From: Dehalococcoidia bacterium
GTDB lineage: Bacteria; Chloroflexota; Dehalococcoidia; E44-bin15; DAOWNJ01
Reading direction: 5' to 3'
Length of the DNA stretch: 31,342 nucleotides
NCBI GenBank assembly: GCA_030642645.1
Contig: DAOWNJ010000002.1
Coordinates: forward strand, 1 to 31,342
Shown here: piece by piece, positions 1-8,626 of the stretch
Numbering within the stretch: position 1 is the stretch's first letter
Layout: every line of letters starts with the position of its first letter
Position numbers and translations under genes: made by a program
Notes under the pieces: generated by a model
Database searches by the model: none
Told to the model about the DNA's origin: nothing
Seen by the model: only the letters and a program-made list of their open reading frames with translations

Positions 1-357
<357 letters not shown>

Positions 358-399
358 TCCTTCCACTATCCAGTTGTTAAGGTGCTTCTAGACAGGACG

Positions 400-428
400 A
401 TACTATCATAAATCCACCCAACTGTCAA
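400..428 (-). promoter_or_regulatory. sigma-70-type promoter for the 16S rRNA gene
   Basis: On the minus strand a perfect TTGACA -35 box (423-428) is followed by exactly 17 bp and a TAGTAT -10 box (400-405). Transcription should start near 392-394, leaving a leader of only about 35 nt before mature 16S. Its -35 box is 12 bp from that of the divergent rpsO promoter. Confidence 0.85.
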
Positions 429-440
429 GGGAACCTCCGA

Positions 441-469
441 TTTACATGCTCCGCGAGGTGTGTTATAAT
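441..469 (+). promoter_or_regulatory. sigma-70-type promoter for rpsO-pnp
   Basis: TTTACA (441-446), a 17 bp spacer and a perfect TATAAT (464-469) point rightward. The predicted start near 476 gives rpsO a leader of about 20 nt that holds its ribosome binding site, GAGGT at 484-488. It lies back to back with the rRNA promoter. Confidence 0.85.
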
Positions 470-496
470 TTCATTCAAATATTGAGGTAGGTGAAG

Positions 497-766
497 ATGC
501 CGCTTGATAAAGAGGGGAAGGTGGTCATTATAGAGGAATTCAGGCTTCACCCCACAGACACGGGGTCAACTGAGGTGCAGATCGCCCTCCTCACCAAGAG
601 GATAAATCGACTGACCGAGCACCTCAGGGTTAATCGTCATGACTACCACTCCCGCCATGGACTCCTCAAGCTTGTAGGGCAGCGGAGAAGGCTTCTAGCA
701 TACCTGGCTAGGACCGACATAAACCGATACCGCAATGTTATATCTAGACTTGGTCTGAGAAAGTAG
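497..766 (+). CDS. rpsO: 30S ribosomal protein S15
   Basis: S15 is a primary 16S-binding protein that nucleates assembly of the small-subunit platform. From ATG 497 the product is 89 aa, exactly the usual length, with the family features HPTDTGSTEVQIALLT near residue 17 and DYHSRHGLLKLVGQRRRLL around residues 48-66. ATG 497 is preferred over in-frame GTG 491 because GAGGT (484-488) is 8 nt upstream and S15 normally starts at this methionine. It is first in an operon with pnp, an arrangement widely conserved in bacteria; in E. coli S15 also represses its own mRNA, which was not examined here. Confidence 0.97.
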   Translation: MPLDKEGKVVIIEEFRLHPTDTGSTEVQIALLTKRINRLTEHLRVNRHDYHSRHGLLKLVGQRRRLLAYLARTDINRYRNVISRLGLRK

Positions 767-793
767 GCCTGGGAAAGGATTGGGGGTAAACCT

Positions 794-3001
794 GTGATGT
801 CCCACGATTTTGAATGTATATTTGGTGATAGAGCGCTCATTATAGAGACAGGCAAGTTTGCTGAGCAGGCAAACGGAGCCGTTAGTATTCGCTATGGTGA
901 TACAGTCGTCCTGGTCACCGCCTGCATGAGCGCTGATCCGAGGGAGGGGATAGATTTCCTCCCCCTAACCATCGATTACGAGGAGAAACTCTACGCTGCA
1001 GGCAAGATACCGGGGAGCTTCTTCAGGAGGGAGGGGAGGCCCAGCCAGGAGGCGATCCTCGTCGACCGCCTTACCGATCGTCCCCTGAGGCCCCTCTTCC
1101 CGAAGGGCTTCAGAAATGATGTCCAGATCGTGGTTACTGTCCTCTCTGCGGATCAGGAGAACGACCCAGATATACTCTCTGTTATCGGTGCCTCAGCCGC
1201 TCTTTCCATATCCGATATTCCGTTTGAGGGGCCGGTGAGCGCCGTCAGGATAGGCTATATCAATGGTGATTATGTGGTGAACCCCACCTTCACCCAGCTT
1301 GCTGAGAGCGTCCTGGACCTTGTAGTCGCAGGCACCAGGGATGCCGTAGTGATGGTGGAGGGTGGGGCTAGGGAGGTGGCGGAGGGCATCATTATAGAGG
1401 CGATCAAAATTGGGCAAGAGGCCAATTTGGAGGTGCTCAGGCTTCAGGAGCGCCTCCGAGAGGCATGTGGAACCAAAAAGATGGAATTTGAGGCGAGCGA
1501 GATCGCTCCCGGAGTGGAGCAGGAAGTATCCTCAATCCTTGACGGGAGACTCGTTGAGGCGATAAAAAAAGAGGACAAGGGTGAGCGCGGTAGTGCCCTC
1601 TCTTCCCTCAAAAAGGAGCTCCTGGAGAAACTGGATGGGATATTCTCCACGCAAGACATTCTCTCCGTTTTCGATTCCAGATTGAAGGCGGAGATGAGAG
1701 AGGGCATCCTGAAGAGGGGGAGCCGACTCAATGGTCGCGCCTTAAACGAGGTTCGACCGATAACCGCAGAGGTTGGGGTCCTTCCGAGGACCCATGGTTC
1801 GGGGCTTTTCATCAGGGGAGGGACGCAGGTTCTCACCATCACCACCCTCGGCTCTTCAGGGGAGGAGCAGAGGATAGATGGCATCGGGGTGGAGGAGTCT
1901 AAACGATTCATTCATCACTACAACTTCCCCCCATTCTCCGTTGGCGAGGTGAGGCGTATCGGCACGCCGGGAAGGCGCGAGATCGGACATGGTGCCCTTG
2001 TAGAGAAGGCCATTCTCCCGGTGCTCCCTGATGAAGAGGCGTTTCCCTATACCATCCGTCTGGTATCGGAGGTTTTGAGTTCCAACGGCAGCACCTCAAT
2101 GGCCAGCGCCTGCGGCTCCAGCCTGTCTCTCATGGACGCCGGCGTGCCCATTAAGAGGGCTGTGGGTGGGGTGGCTATGGGACTTGTGAGCGGGGGTGGG
2201 GAGGGATATGCCATCCTCACCGATATAGAGGGAATGGAGGACGCCTGTGGCGACATGGACTTCAAGGTGGCAGGGACCACTGAGGGGGTAACCGCAATTC
2301 AGTTGGACATAAAACTAAAGGGCATAACCAGTGATATACTGGAAAAGGCGCTGGACCAGGCCCGTGATGCCCGCCTCTTTATACTGGGCAGGATGGCAGA
2401 GACAATAAACGAGAGCCGTCCAGAGCTCAGCCCCTATGCACCTCGAATGACAAAGCTCACCATCGACCCCTCAAAGATCGGGAGTGTTATCGGCCCTGGT
2501 GGCAGGACGATCAGGGCGATCATTGAGGAGACGAAGGTGAGCATAAATGTTGAGAACGATGGCACGATCTATATTGGCTCTACCAGTGAGGAGGCAGCAA
2601 AGAGGGCGATCAAGATAATTGAGGACCTCACAAGGGAGATAGAGGTCGGGGGGATATATACCGGTAAGGTGACCAGGCTCACCAACTTCGGGGCCTTTGT
2701 TGAGATAGTCCAGGGGAAGGAGGGGATGGTTCATATCTCTGAGCTTGCTGACTACCGTGTCCCAAGCGTTGAGGATGTGGTAAAGGTAGGGGACGAGATT
2801 ATGGTCATGGTCATCGAGATAGATCGCATGGGGAGGATAAACCTCTCCCGTCGTGCTGTATTTCAAGGGCTCTCAAGGGTGAGTGGGGCCAAGGTGGGGG
2901 ATTCACTGGCTCCTCCAACCCCCGTGAGGCGTCCCGAGGGTGACCGACGCCCTACCAACCAGCGGAGGCCAGGCCCTCAAAGGCGCCCCCCGATGCGATA
3001 G
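794..3001 (+). CDS. pnp: polyribonucleotide nucleotidyltransferase (PNPase)
   Basis: PNPase degrades RNA 3' to 5' by phosphorolysis in the cytoplasm. The 735-residue product has the full family layout: first RNase PH domain (about 10-145), helical linker, second RNase PH domain (about 310-540) with the active-site segment GDMDFKVAGT near 485-495, a KH domain with the IGPGG RNA-binding loop near 567, and an S1 domain from about 619 (TGKVTRLTNFGAFVEI). The last ~40 residues form a basic, proline-rich tail typical of disordered RNA-binding extensions. GTG 794 is followed at once by ATG 797; either may be the start, with GGGGG (782-786) as ribosome binding site. Confidence 0.97.
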   Translation: MMSHDFECIFGDRALIIETGKFAEQANGAVSIRYGDTVVLVTACMSADPREGIDFLPLTIDYEEKLYAAGKIPGSFFRREGRPSQEAILVDRLTDRPLRPLFPKGFRNDVQIVVTVLSADQENDPDILSVIGASAALSISDIPFEGPVSAVRIGYINGDYVVNPTFTQLAESVLDLVVAGTRDAVVMVEGGAREVAEGIIIEAIKIGQEANLEVLRLQERLREACGTKKMEFEASEIAPGVEQEVSSILDGRLVEAIKKEDKGERGSALSSLKKELLEKLDGIFSTQDILSVFDSRLKAEMREGILKRGSRLNGRALNEVRPITAEVGVLPRTHGSGLFIRGGTQVLTITTLGSSGEEQRIDGIGVEESKRFIHHYNFPPFSVGEVRRIGTPGRREIGHGALVEKAILPVLPDEEAFPYTIRLVSEVLSSNGSTSMASACGSSLSLMDAGVPIKRAVGGVAMGLVSGGGEGYAILTDIEGMEDACGDMDFKVAGTTEGVTAIQLDIKLKGITSDILEKALDQARDARLFILGRMAETINESRPELSPYAPRMTKLTIDPSKIGSVIGPGGRTIRAIIEETKVSINVENDGTIYIGSTSEEAAKRAIKIIEDLTREIEVGGIYTGKVTRLTNFGAFVEIVQGKEGMVHISELADYRVPSVEDVVKVGDEIMVMVIEIDRMGRINLSRRAVFQGLSRVSGAKVGDSLAPPTPVRRPEGDRRPTNQRRPGPQRRPPMR

Positions 3002-3010
3002 GGCTCAGTA

Positions 3011-3820
3011 ATGGGACCGATAGGTGTAATAGTTCATGGGGCTCTGGGGAGGGTGGGGGAAGAGGTGTTGAGGGCCCTCTCTTTGGACCCTGAGCTTCGG
3101 GCGGTTGGGGCAGTAGACCTGAGGGCAGATAGAGATCACCTTCCTCTTCCTGATGGCTCAGGCGAGATTCCCCTTTCTAAAGACCTGGAGTCGATCCTCT
3201 CAAGCATGCACCCCGATGTTCTTGTTGACTTCACCAATGCCGAGGCAACGATGAGTGCAGTCCCTATTGCGGCGAGGAGGGGGGTGAATCTGGTCGTTGG
3301 AACAACAGGACTAACGGCGGAGAATATTAAGGAGATAGGAAGACTGTGCCAGGAGAATGGTGTGGGGGCCGTTGTCGCCCCCAATTTCGCCCTTGGGGCG
3401 GTTTTGATGGCCCACCTGGCAGGGATAGCGGCAAGGTTCTTTGACTACGCCGAGATATTGGAGATGCATCACGAGGGGAAGGCGGATGCCCCATCCGGGA
3501 CCGCCATCCAAACGGCAAGGGCGATGTTGGGTGCGAGGGGAAAACCATTTGAGAAAGCAGAGGTGAAAAATGAGACCCTCGCCGGGACAAGGGGTGGTGA
3601 AGTCGAGGGCATCGCTATTCATAGCATGAGGATGCCGGGTCTGCTTGCCCATCAGGAGGTAATCTTTGGAGGTGAGGGTCAGACCCTGAAGATACGCCAT
3701 GATACTATCGGCAGGGAATGCTATATGCCAGGGGTAATTCTGGCCATCAAGGAGGTGGGGAGGAGAAGTGGGCTCGTTTACGGACTTGAGTCGCTCTTGG
3801 GTCTGGGGGAGGGGAGATGA
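3011..3820 (+). CDS. dapB: 4-hydroxy-tetrahydrodipicolinate reductase
   Basis: DapB makes the NAD(P)H-dependent reduction in the diaminopimelate/lysine pathway. The 269-aa product begins with a Rossmann glycine motif, HGALGRVG (9-16), has GTTG at 97-100, and carries the DapB signature with H153, H154, K157 and the PSGTA loop, the catalytic and substrate-binding segment. Length is normal (~250-270 aa). Start ATG 3011 lies 9 nt after pnp. It overlaps the next gene, asd, by 4 nt (ATGA), so the two are probably translationally coupled, forming a dapB-asd-dapA lysine block. Confidence 0.96.
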   Translation: MGPIGVIVHGALGRVGEEVLRALSLDPELRAVGAVDLRADRDHLPLPDGSGEIPLSKDLESILSSMHPDVLVDFTNAEATMSAVPIAARRGVNLVVGTTGLTAENIKEIGRLCQENGVGAVVAPNFALGAVLMAHLAGIAARFFDYAEILEMHHEGKADAPSGTAIQTARAMLGARGKPFEKAEVKNETLAGTRGGEVEGIAIHSMRMPGLLAHQEVIFGGEGQTLKIRHDTIGRECYMPGVILAIKEVGRRSGLVYGLESLLGLGEGR

Positions 3821-4865
3821 AAGGCTACAATGTCGCCATTGTGGGGGCCACTGGTCTTGTTGGAGGGGAGTTTATCAAGGTTCTTGTAGGGCGCCAATTC
3901 CCTATAGCCTCAATCCAGCTCTATGCCTCGGACCGCTCGGCGGGAAGGAAGCTCTCCTTTGGCAAGGAGGAGATAGAGGTAAAAGAGACCTCCCCCCAAT
4001 CATTTGACCATATAGATATCGTCCTCTTCTCCGCGGGGAGCCAGGTGAGCCACTACTTCTCCCCGATAGCGGCCGGGGCCGGGGCGGTGGTGATCGATAA
4101 CAGCGCTGCCTTCAGGATGGATCCCGAGGTGCCCTTGGTCGTTCCTGAGGTAAACCCTGATGATGTAAAGAGTCACAGGGGGATCATTGCCAACCCGAAT
4201 TGCTCCACCATCCAGATGGTGGTGGCCCTCTACCCCCTTCACAAGCTAAACCCTATAAAGCGCATCATTGTTGATACTTACCAGTCGGTATCAGGCACCG
4301 GTTTGGCTGCCCTGGGGGAGCTCTCAAATCAGGCGAGGCTCGTCCTCCAGGGAAGAGAGGTCCTTCCCCATGTCTATCCTCACCAGGTCGCCTTTAATGT
4401 CCTCCCAGAGATAGATGTCTTCCTTGAAAATGGCTATACAAAAGAGGAGTGGAAGCTGGTGGAGGAGACAAGGAAGTCATGCATGCTGAGGAAATCGCCA
4501 TCTCGGCAACCTGCGTTCGTGTTCCGGTCTATATCGGGCATAGTGAGGCGATACATGTTGAGTTCACTGACCCTATTTCCCCGGAGGAGGCGAGGCGAAT
4601 CCTCGCCGAGGCCCCAGGGGTGAAAGTCCTTGATGACCCCCCCATGAGCCTCTACCCATACCCATGGGCAGCGGCTGGGATGGACGATGTCTTTGTTGGG
4701 CGCATCCGCCGCGATGCCTCCAACCCCAATGGCCTTGCTATGTGGGTTGTTGCCGATAACCTGAGAAAGGGTGCCGCCCTCAATGCAGTCCAGATCGCTG
4801 AGGTTGTGATCGATAAGGGATTGATAAAAGGAGGCAGCGAATGGAAGGGCTTGGTCGCCTCCTGA
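3817..4865 (+). CDS. asd: aspartate-semialdehyde dehydrogenase (frameshifted)
   Basis: Asd reduces aspartyl phosphate to the semialdehyde, the branch point to lysine/DAP, threonine and methionine. The first frame (3817 to about 4476) has the NADP loop VGATGLVGGEF (9-19), VIDNSAAFRMD, and the catalytic cysteine C129 in ANPNCSTIQ. Homology then continues one frame over (to 4865) with SATCVRVPVYIGHSEA, the substrate-binding end. The junction is at about 4474-4479: family members read ETRKIMH, while here AAG-TC-ATG-CAT lacks one base. The two frames together make a normal ~345-aa protein. A single-base deletion, either a sequencing error or a real mutation, explains this; no slippery heptamer is visible. 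It overlaps dapA by 25 nt. Confidence 0.93.
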
Positions 4866-5743
4866 CGGCGATGGTAACCCCATTCGATGAGAATGGGAAT
4901 GTAGACTATGAACAGGCGAAGAGGCTGGCCCTTGCCCTGGTTGACTCTGGGAGCGATGGGCTGGTTGTCTCGGGGACCACCGGGGAGTCCCCAACCCTAT
5001 CAAGAGAGGAGAAGCTAAGGCTGTTCTCAGAGGTAAAGTCTGCCATAGGGGGGAGGGGGGCTGTGGTGGCCGGGAGCGGCAGCAACAACACAGCCGAGAG
5101 CGTTAGGCTAACAAGAGAGGCGGAGAGGGCCGGGGCCGATGCCATCCTCCTTGTCGTCCCCTATTACAATAAGCCGACACAGGAGGGCCTCTTCCAGCAC
5201 TTCAAGGTCATCGCAGAGGCTACAAGCTTGCCCTGTATCCCTTATAATGTCCCCTCCAGAACGGTTACCAGCCTTGCTGCGGATACCGTGATAAGGTTAA
5301 GCCAGATTGAAAACATAAAGGGAATAAAGGAGGCGAGCGGAAACCTGAGCGAGATCGCAAAGATAATTGAAGGCACGGGCGAGGATTTCCTGGTCTATAG
5401 TGGAAATGACTTGGATACCCTTCCCATTTTATCATCAGGCGGCTACGGGGTAATAAGCGTTGCCTCACACCTTGTAGGCAGTCAAATAAAGGGGATGATC
5501 GAAGGCTTTCTAGCTGGCCAAATAGGGAAGGCAGCCGAGATGCATCGGAGGCTTCTTCCATTAGTTAACGCCCTTTTTATCATCTCCAATCCCATCCCGA
5601 TCAAATACGCTCTTAACCATCTGGGCTTTCCAGTTGGAAAACCCCGCCTGCCACTCACAGAGCTCGATGAGAGGACGGGGGCCCAGATAGAGGCAACGCT
5701 AAAGAGCTACAAGATTGACCTGCCGATAGCGGCAGGGTCATAA
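4841..5743 (+). CDS. dapA: 4-hydroxy-tetrahydrodipicolinate synthase
   Basis: DapA condenses pyruvate with aspartate semialdehyde, the first committed step to DAP and lysine. The 300-aa TIM barrel has all key features: SGTTGES around residues 44-50 (T46, T47 hydroxyl relay), PYYNKP (107-112), Y135 in IPYNVPSRT, and the Schiff-base lysine K163 in GIKEASGN. The start ATG 4841 lies inside the end of asd, with AAAGGAGG at about 4827-4834 as ribosome binding site. It is the last gene of this rightward operon and converges on purA with only 28 nt between the stops; no clear hairpin terminator is visible there. Confidence 0.97.
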   Translation: MEGLGRLLTAMVTPFDENGNVDYEQAKRLALALVDSGSDGLVVSGTTGESPTLSREEKLRLFSEVKSAIGGRGAVVAGSGSNNTAESVRLTREAERAGADAILLVVPYYNKPTQEGLFQHFKVIAEATSLPCIPYNVPSRTVTSLAADTVIRLSQIENIKGIKEASGNLSEIAKIIEGTGEDFLVYSGNDLDTLPILSSGGYGVISVASHLVGSQIKGMIEGFLAGQIGKAAEMHRRLLPLVNALFIISNPIPIKYALNHLGFPVGKPRLPLTELDERTGAQIEATLKSYKIDLPIAAGS

Positions 5744-5771
5744 AGGGCGCTCCCCGCAAATCAAGAAAAAT

Positions 5772-7055
5772 TCAGATGATCTCTCTCACCATTATCGTCT
5801 CCTCCCTCCTCGGCCCCACAGATATCAGGTCAACAGGGCAGCCAATTATCTCCTCCAGCCTCCTCACATAGGAGCGGGCCTGGGGGGGGAGGTCGTCAAA
5901 TTGCCTGGCCCCGCTTATATCACACTCCCCCCCCTCCACCTCCTCCCAGAGCGGCTGGCATCTCTCAAGGAAAGCGATGCTCGATGGAAAACGTGTTATG
6001 GTCTCTCCATCTACCTTATATCCGGTGCAGATCTTGAGTGACGGGAAGACATCGAGGATGTCGAGGCGGGTGAGGGCGATGCCGGTGAAGCCATTTAGCT
6101 GTGAGCTGAGGCGGCAGGCCACCCCATCGAACCAGCCACAGCGCCGTGGCCTTCCTGTTGTCGCCCCATACTCATGGGCCCTCTCCCTGATGAGCTCGCC
6201 GGTCTCATCAAAAAGCTCGGTTGGCATTGGCCCTGCCCCAACCCTTGTGGTGTATGCCTTGAACACCCCGATGATGCGGTCAATCCTTATCGGGCTCAGG
6301 CCCAGACCAGGGCATGACCCCCCGACTATGGCTGAGCATGAGGTTACATATGGATAGGTTCCGAAGTCGATGTCGAGCATGGTCCCCTGGGAACCCTCAA
6401 GTAGTACCCTGTCCCCCCTCTGGGCCGCCTCCTCAACCATAACCTCGGTCTCCCTTATGAATGGTCGAAGGCGTTCCCCATATTGGCAGTAGTCCTGATA
6501 GACTTCTTCAAGGGATAGTGGCTTTGCTCCATACACCCTGGTCAGGATGAGGTTCTTCTGCTCGAGCACAAAGTGGAGACGCTCCAGGAAGTTCTCTTTA
6601 TCGAGGAGCTCGCCAGCCCTGATCCCCAATCTTTGAACCTTGTCCACAAAGGCGGGGCCTATCCCCTTCCTTGTTGTGCCCAGGGCTCCCCCTCCCCTCG
6701 CCTCCTCCTCAAGGGAGTCGAGGAGGAGGTGATAGGGCATTACCAGGTGAGCCCGGTCGCTTATATAGAGATTTTTCGTCTCAACCCCTCTAGAGTGGAG
6801 AGATTCCAACTCCTCAAGGAGTGTCTTCGGGTCAAGCACAACGCCATTTCCGATGATGCAGACCACCTCTGGGTGGAAGATACCCGATGGGACCAGATGC
6901 ATCCGGAACTCGCCATAGGGGTTTAAGACAGTATGGCCTGCGTTAGACCCCCCTGAGAAGCGGGCCACCATATTGGCCCTCTCGGAGAGGAGGTCGATAA
7001 TCTTCCCCTTCCCCTCGTCCCCCCACTGTCCCCCGATAACAGCAACTACTGACAT
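5772..7055 (-). CDS. purA: adenylosuccinate synthetase
   Basis: PurA joins IMP and aspartate with GTP, the first step from IMP to AMP. The 427-aa product has GGQWGDEGKGK (8-18, phosphate loop and catalytic Asp), NAGHTV with the catalytic His, GTTRKGIGP, a GSQGTMLDIDFGTYP segment, and TTGRPRRCGWFD near the C-terminal IMP/GTP site. Length is normal. The ATG at 7053-7055 has no Shine-Dalgarno sequence, and a good -10 box lies only 9 nt upstream, so translation is probably leaderless. It stands alone on the minus strand between dapA and the tRNA-tuf operon. Confidence 0.97.
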   Translation of the reverse strand: MSVVAVIGGQWGDEGKGKIIDLLSERANMVARFSGGSNAGHTVLNPYGEFRMHLVPSGIFHPEVVCIIGNGVVLDPKTLLEELESLHSRGVETKNLYISDRAHLVMPYHLLLDSLEEEARGGGALGTTRKGIGPAFVDKVQRLGIRAGELLDKENFLERLHFVLEQKNLILTRVYGAKPLSLEEVYQDYCQYGERLRPFIRETEVMVEEAAQRGDRVLLEGSQGTMLDIDFGTYPYVTSCSAIVGGSCPGLGLSPIRIDRIIGVFKAYTTRVGAGPMPTELFDETGELIRERAHEYGATTGRPRRCGWFDGVACRLSSQLNGFTGIALTRLDILDVFPSLKICTGYKVDGETITRFPSSIAFLERCQPLWEEVEGGECDISGARQFDDLPPQARSYVRRLEEIIGCPVDLISVGPRREETIMVREII

Positions 7056-7064
7056 CTTAAGAGC

Positions 7065-7093
7065 AGTATATCAGAAGGGAGGCAGTTTGATAA
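7065..7093 (-). promoter_or_regulatory. purA promoter predicting leaderless mRNA
   Basis: Minus strand: TTATCA (7088-7093), 17 bp, TATACT (7065-7070), then 9 nt to the purA ATG. Transcription should start within about 0-3 nt of the ATG, which fits the missing ribosome binding site. Confidence 0.7.
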
Positions 7094-7102
7094 GGGGTGA
7101 TG

Positions 7103-7132
7103 TTGACAATCATTTGAAACTTGTGCTAAATT
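7103..7132 (+). promoter_or_regulatory. promoter of the tRNA-tuf-secE-nusG operon
   Basis: A perfect TTGACA (7103-7108) is followed by 18 bp and TAAATT (7127-7132). The start would be near 7139, a few bases before the first tRNA at 7143. Its -35 box is 9 bp from that of purA on the other strand, repeating the back-to-back design of the rRNA/rpsO pair. Confidence 0.75.
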
Positions 7133-7142
7133 AGTTTGATTT

Positions 7143-7215
7143 GCCCGAGTGGCGCAATGGCAGCGCAACCGACTTGTAATCGGTAGGTTAGAGGGTTCGA
7201 ATCCCCTCTCGGGCT
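7143..7215 (+). tRNA. tRNA-Thr, anticodon UGU
   Basis: A complete cloverleaf: acceptor arms GCCCGAG (7143-7149) and CTCGGGC (7208-7214) pair fully, the anticodon stem ACCGA/TCGGT holds loop CTTGTAA with anticodon TGT, and the T loop reads TTCGAAT. The 3' CCA is not encoded. Only one base separates it from the following tRNA-Tyr. Confidence 0.95.
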
Positions 7216-7216
7216 G

Positions 7217-7301
7217 GGCGGGGTGCCGGAGTGGTTAATCGGAGCAGACTGTAAATCTGCCGCCTTAAGTGGCTACGTAGGTTCGAATCCTACCCCCGCC
7301 A
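7217..7301 (+). tRNA. tRNA-Tyr, anticodon GUA
   Basis: Acceptor arms GGCGGGG (7217-7223) and CCCCGCC (7294-7300) pair; the anticodon stem GCAGA/TCTGC carries loop CTGTAAA with anticodon GTA. The 85-nt length comes from the long variable arm normal for bacterial tRNA-Tyr. CCA is not encoded. Confidence 0.95.
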
Positions 7302-7328
7302 CTATACTAAGGCGTTAGAGTTCAGAAG

Positions 7329-7403
7329 GCCCACATAGCTCAGTGGTAGAGCACGTTCTTGGTAAGAACGGGGTCACCAGTTCAAGTCTGGTTGTGGGCT
7401 CCA
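7329..7403 (+). tRNA. tRNA-Thr, anticodon GGU
   Basis: Acceptor arms GCCCACA (7329-7335) and TGTGGGC (7393-7399) pair; anticodon stem CGTTC/GAACG holds loop TTGGTAA with anticodon GGT. Unlike the two upstream tRNAs, the 3' CCA is encoded (7401-7403). The tuf start codon follows 18 nt later. The order Thr-Tyr-Thr-tuf resembles thrU-tyrU-glyT-thrT-tufB of E. coli without the tRNA-Gly. Confidence 0.96.
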
Positions 7404-7421
7404 TATCAAGAAGGAGGAAAT

Positions 7422-8624
7422 ATGGCAAAGAAGAGATATGAGAGGACAAAGCCCCATGTCAATGTGGGCACGATAGGGCATGTTGATCACGGGAAGACAA
7501 CACTGACCTCAGCGATTACCAATATTCTCTCTAAAGTAAGCTCCACCCAGTATCGTGCCTTCGAGTCTATAGACAACGCCCCAGAGGAGAAGGCGAGGGG
7601 GCTAACCATTGCTATCTCCCATATAGAGTATGAGACCGAAAAGCGCCACTATTGTCATGTGGATTGCCCTGGACATGCCGACTATATTAAGAACATGATC
7701 ACTGGCGCAGCTCAGATGGATGGGGCGATATTGGTAGTAGCTGCTGATGATGGGCCCATGCCGCAGACAAGGGAGCATCTCTTACTGGCACGCCAGGTGG
7801 AGGTACCTTCGGTAATGGTCGCCCTGAATAAGGCGGACCTGATGGAGGACATAGAGCTTTTGGACCTGGTAGAACTTGAGATGAGGGAGCTACTAGATAA
7901 GTATGGTTTCCCCGGAGATACCACACCTATAATTCGTGTAAGCGCCCTCAAGGCCGGGGAATGTGGCTGTGGCAAGAGGGAATGTCCTTGGTGTGGAGGG
8001 ATATGGAATCTAATAGATACATTAGACGAGTATATTCCTACCCCTGTGCGAGATAGAGACAAGCCTTTCCTCATGCCTGTAGAGGATGTATTCAGCATTA
8101 AGGGTCGGGGAACGGTCCCCACTGGAAGGGTTGAGCGGGGGGTGATCAAGGCAGGGGATATGGTTGAGATAGTGGGACTGGGGGTGGAGACGAGGAAGAC
8201 AGTGGTCACCAGCCTTGAGATGTTTCACAAGACATTGGATGAGGCATTGCCGGGTGACGCTTTGGGATGCCTCCTCCGAGGTGTGGAGCGAAAAGATGTA
8301 GAGAGGGGGATGGTGCTGGCAGCCCCCGGTACGGTGAAGCCACATACCAAGGCCAAGGCCCAGGTATATGTGCTAACGAAGGAGGAGGGAGGGAGGCACA
8401 CGCCTTTCTTCACTGGATATAAGCCGCAGTTCTTTATCAGGACAACGGACGTAACCGGAATAATCACACTACCCGATGGGGTGGAGATGATCATGCCCGG
8501 AGACAATGTGGAGATAAGCGTAGAGCTCATCTACCCTGTAGCCCTTGAGGAGGGGCTTCGCTTTGCTATCCGTGAAGGGGGGAGGACGGTAGGGGCGGGT
8601 GTCTTCACCCAGACGATCGAGTAA
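7422..8624 (+). CDS. tuf: elongation factor Tu
   Basis: EF-Tu carries aminoacyl-tRNA to the ribosome as a GTP complex. From ATG 7422, with AAGGAGG at 7411-7417, the product is 400 aa: P-loop GHVDHGKT (19-26), DCPGH (81-85), NKAD (136-139), then domains 2 and 3 ending VGAGVFTQTIE. Late in domain 1 is a short cysteine cluster, C181, C183, C188 and C191, in a region where many EF-Tu proteins have a charged loop; the spacing could bind zinc. An in-frame upstream extension over the tRNA-Thr is not used. No second tuf follows fusA here. Confidence 0.98.
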   Translation: MAKKRYERTKPHVNVGTIGHVDHGKTTLTSAITNILSKVSSTQYRAFESIDNAPEEKARGLTIAISHIEYETEKRHYCHVDCPGHADYIKNMITGAAQMDGAILVVAADDGPMPQTREHLLLARQVEVPSVMVALNKADLMEDIELLDLVELEMRELLDKYGFPGDTTPIIRVSALKAGECGCGKRECPWCGGIWNLIDTLDEYIPTPVRDRDKPFLMPVEDVFSIKGRGTVPTGRVERGVIKAGDMVEIVGLGVETRKTVVTSLEMFHKTLDEALPGDALGCLLRGVERKDVERGMVLAAPGTVKPHTKAKAQVYVLTKEEGGRHTPFFTGYKPQFFIRTTDVTGIITLPDGVEMIMPGDNVEISVELIYPVALEEGLRFAIREGGRTVGAGVFTQTIE

Positions 8625-8626
8625 AG

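Noticed and set aside
4434..5003. 189-codon minus-strand open frame
   Set aside because: It shadows asd and dapA, both recognised on the other strand, and crosses their junction.
7359..7421. EF-Tu extension upstream of ATG 7422
   Set aside because: It is translated tRNA-Thr sequence; AAGGAGG is placed for ATG 7422.
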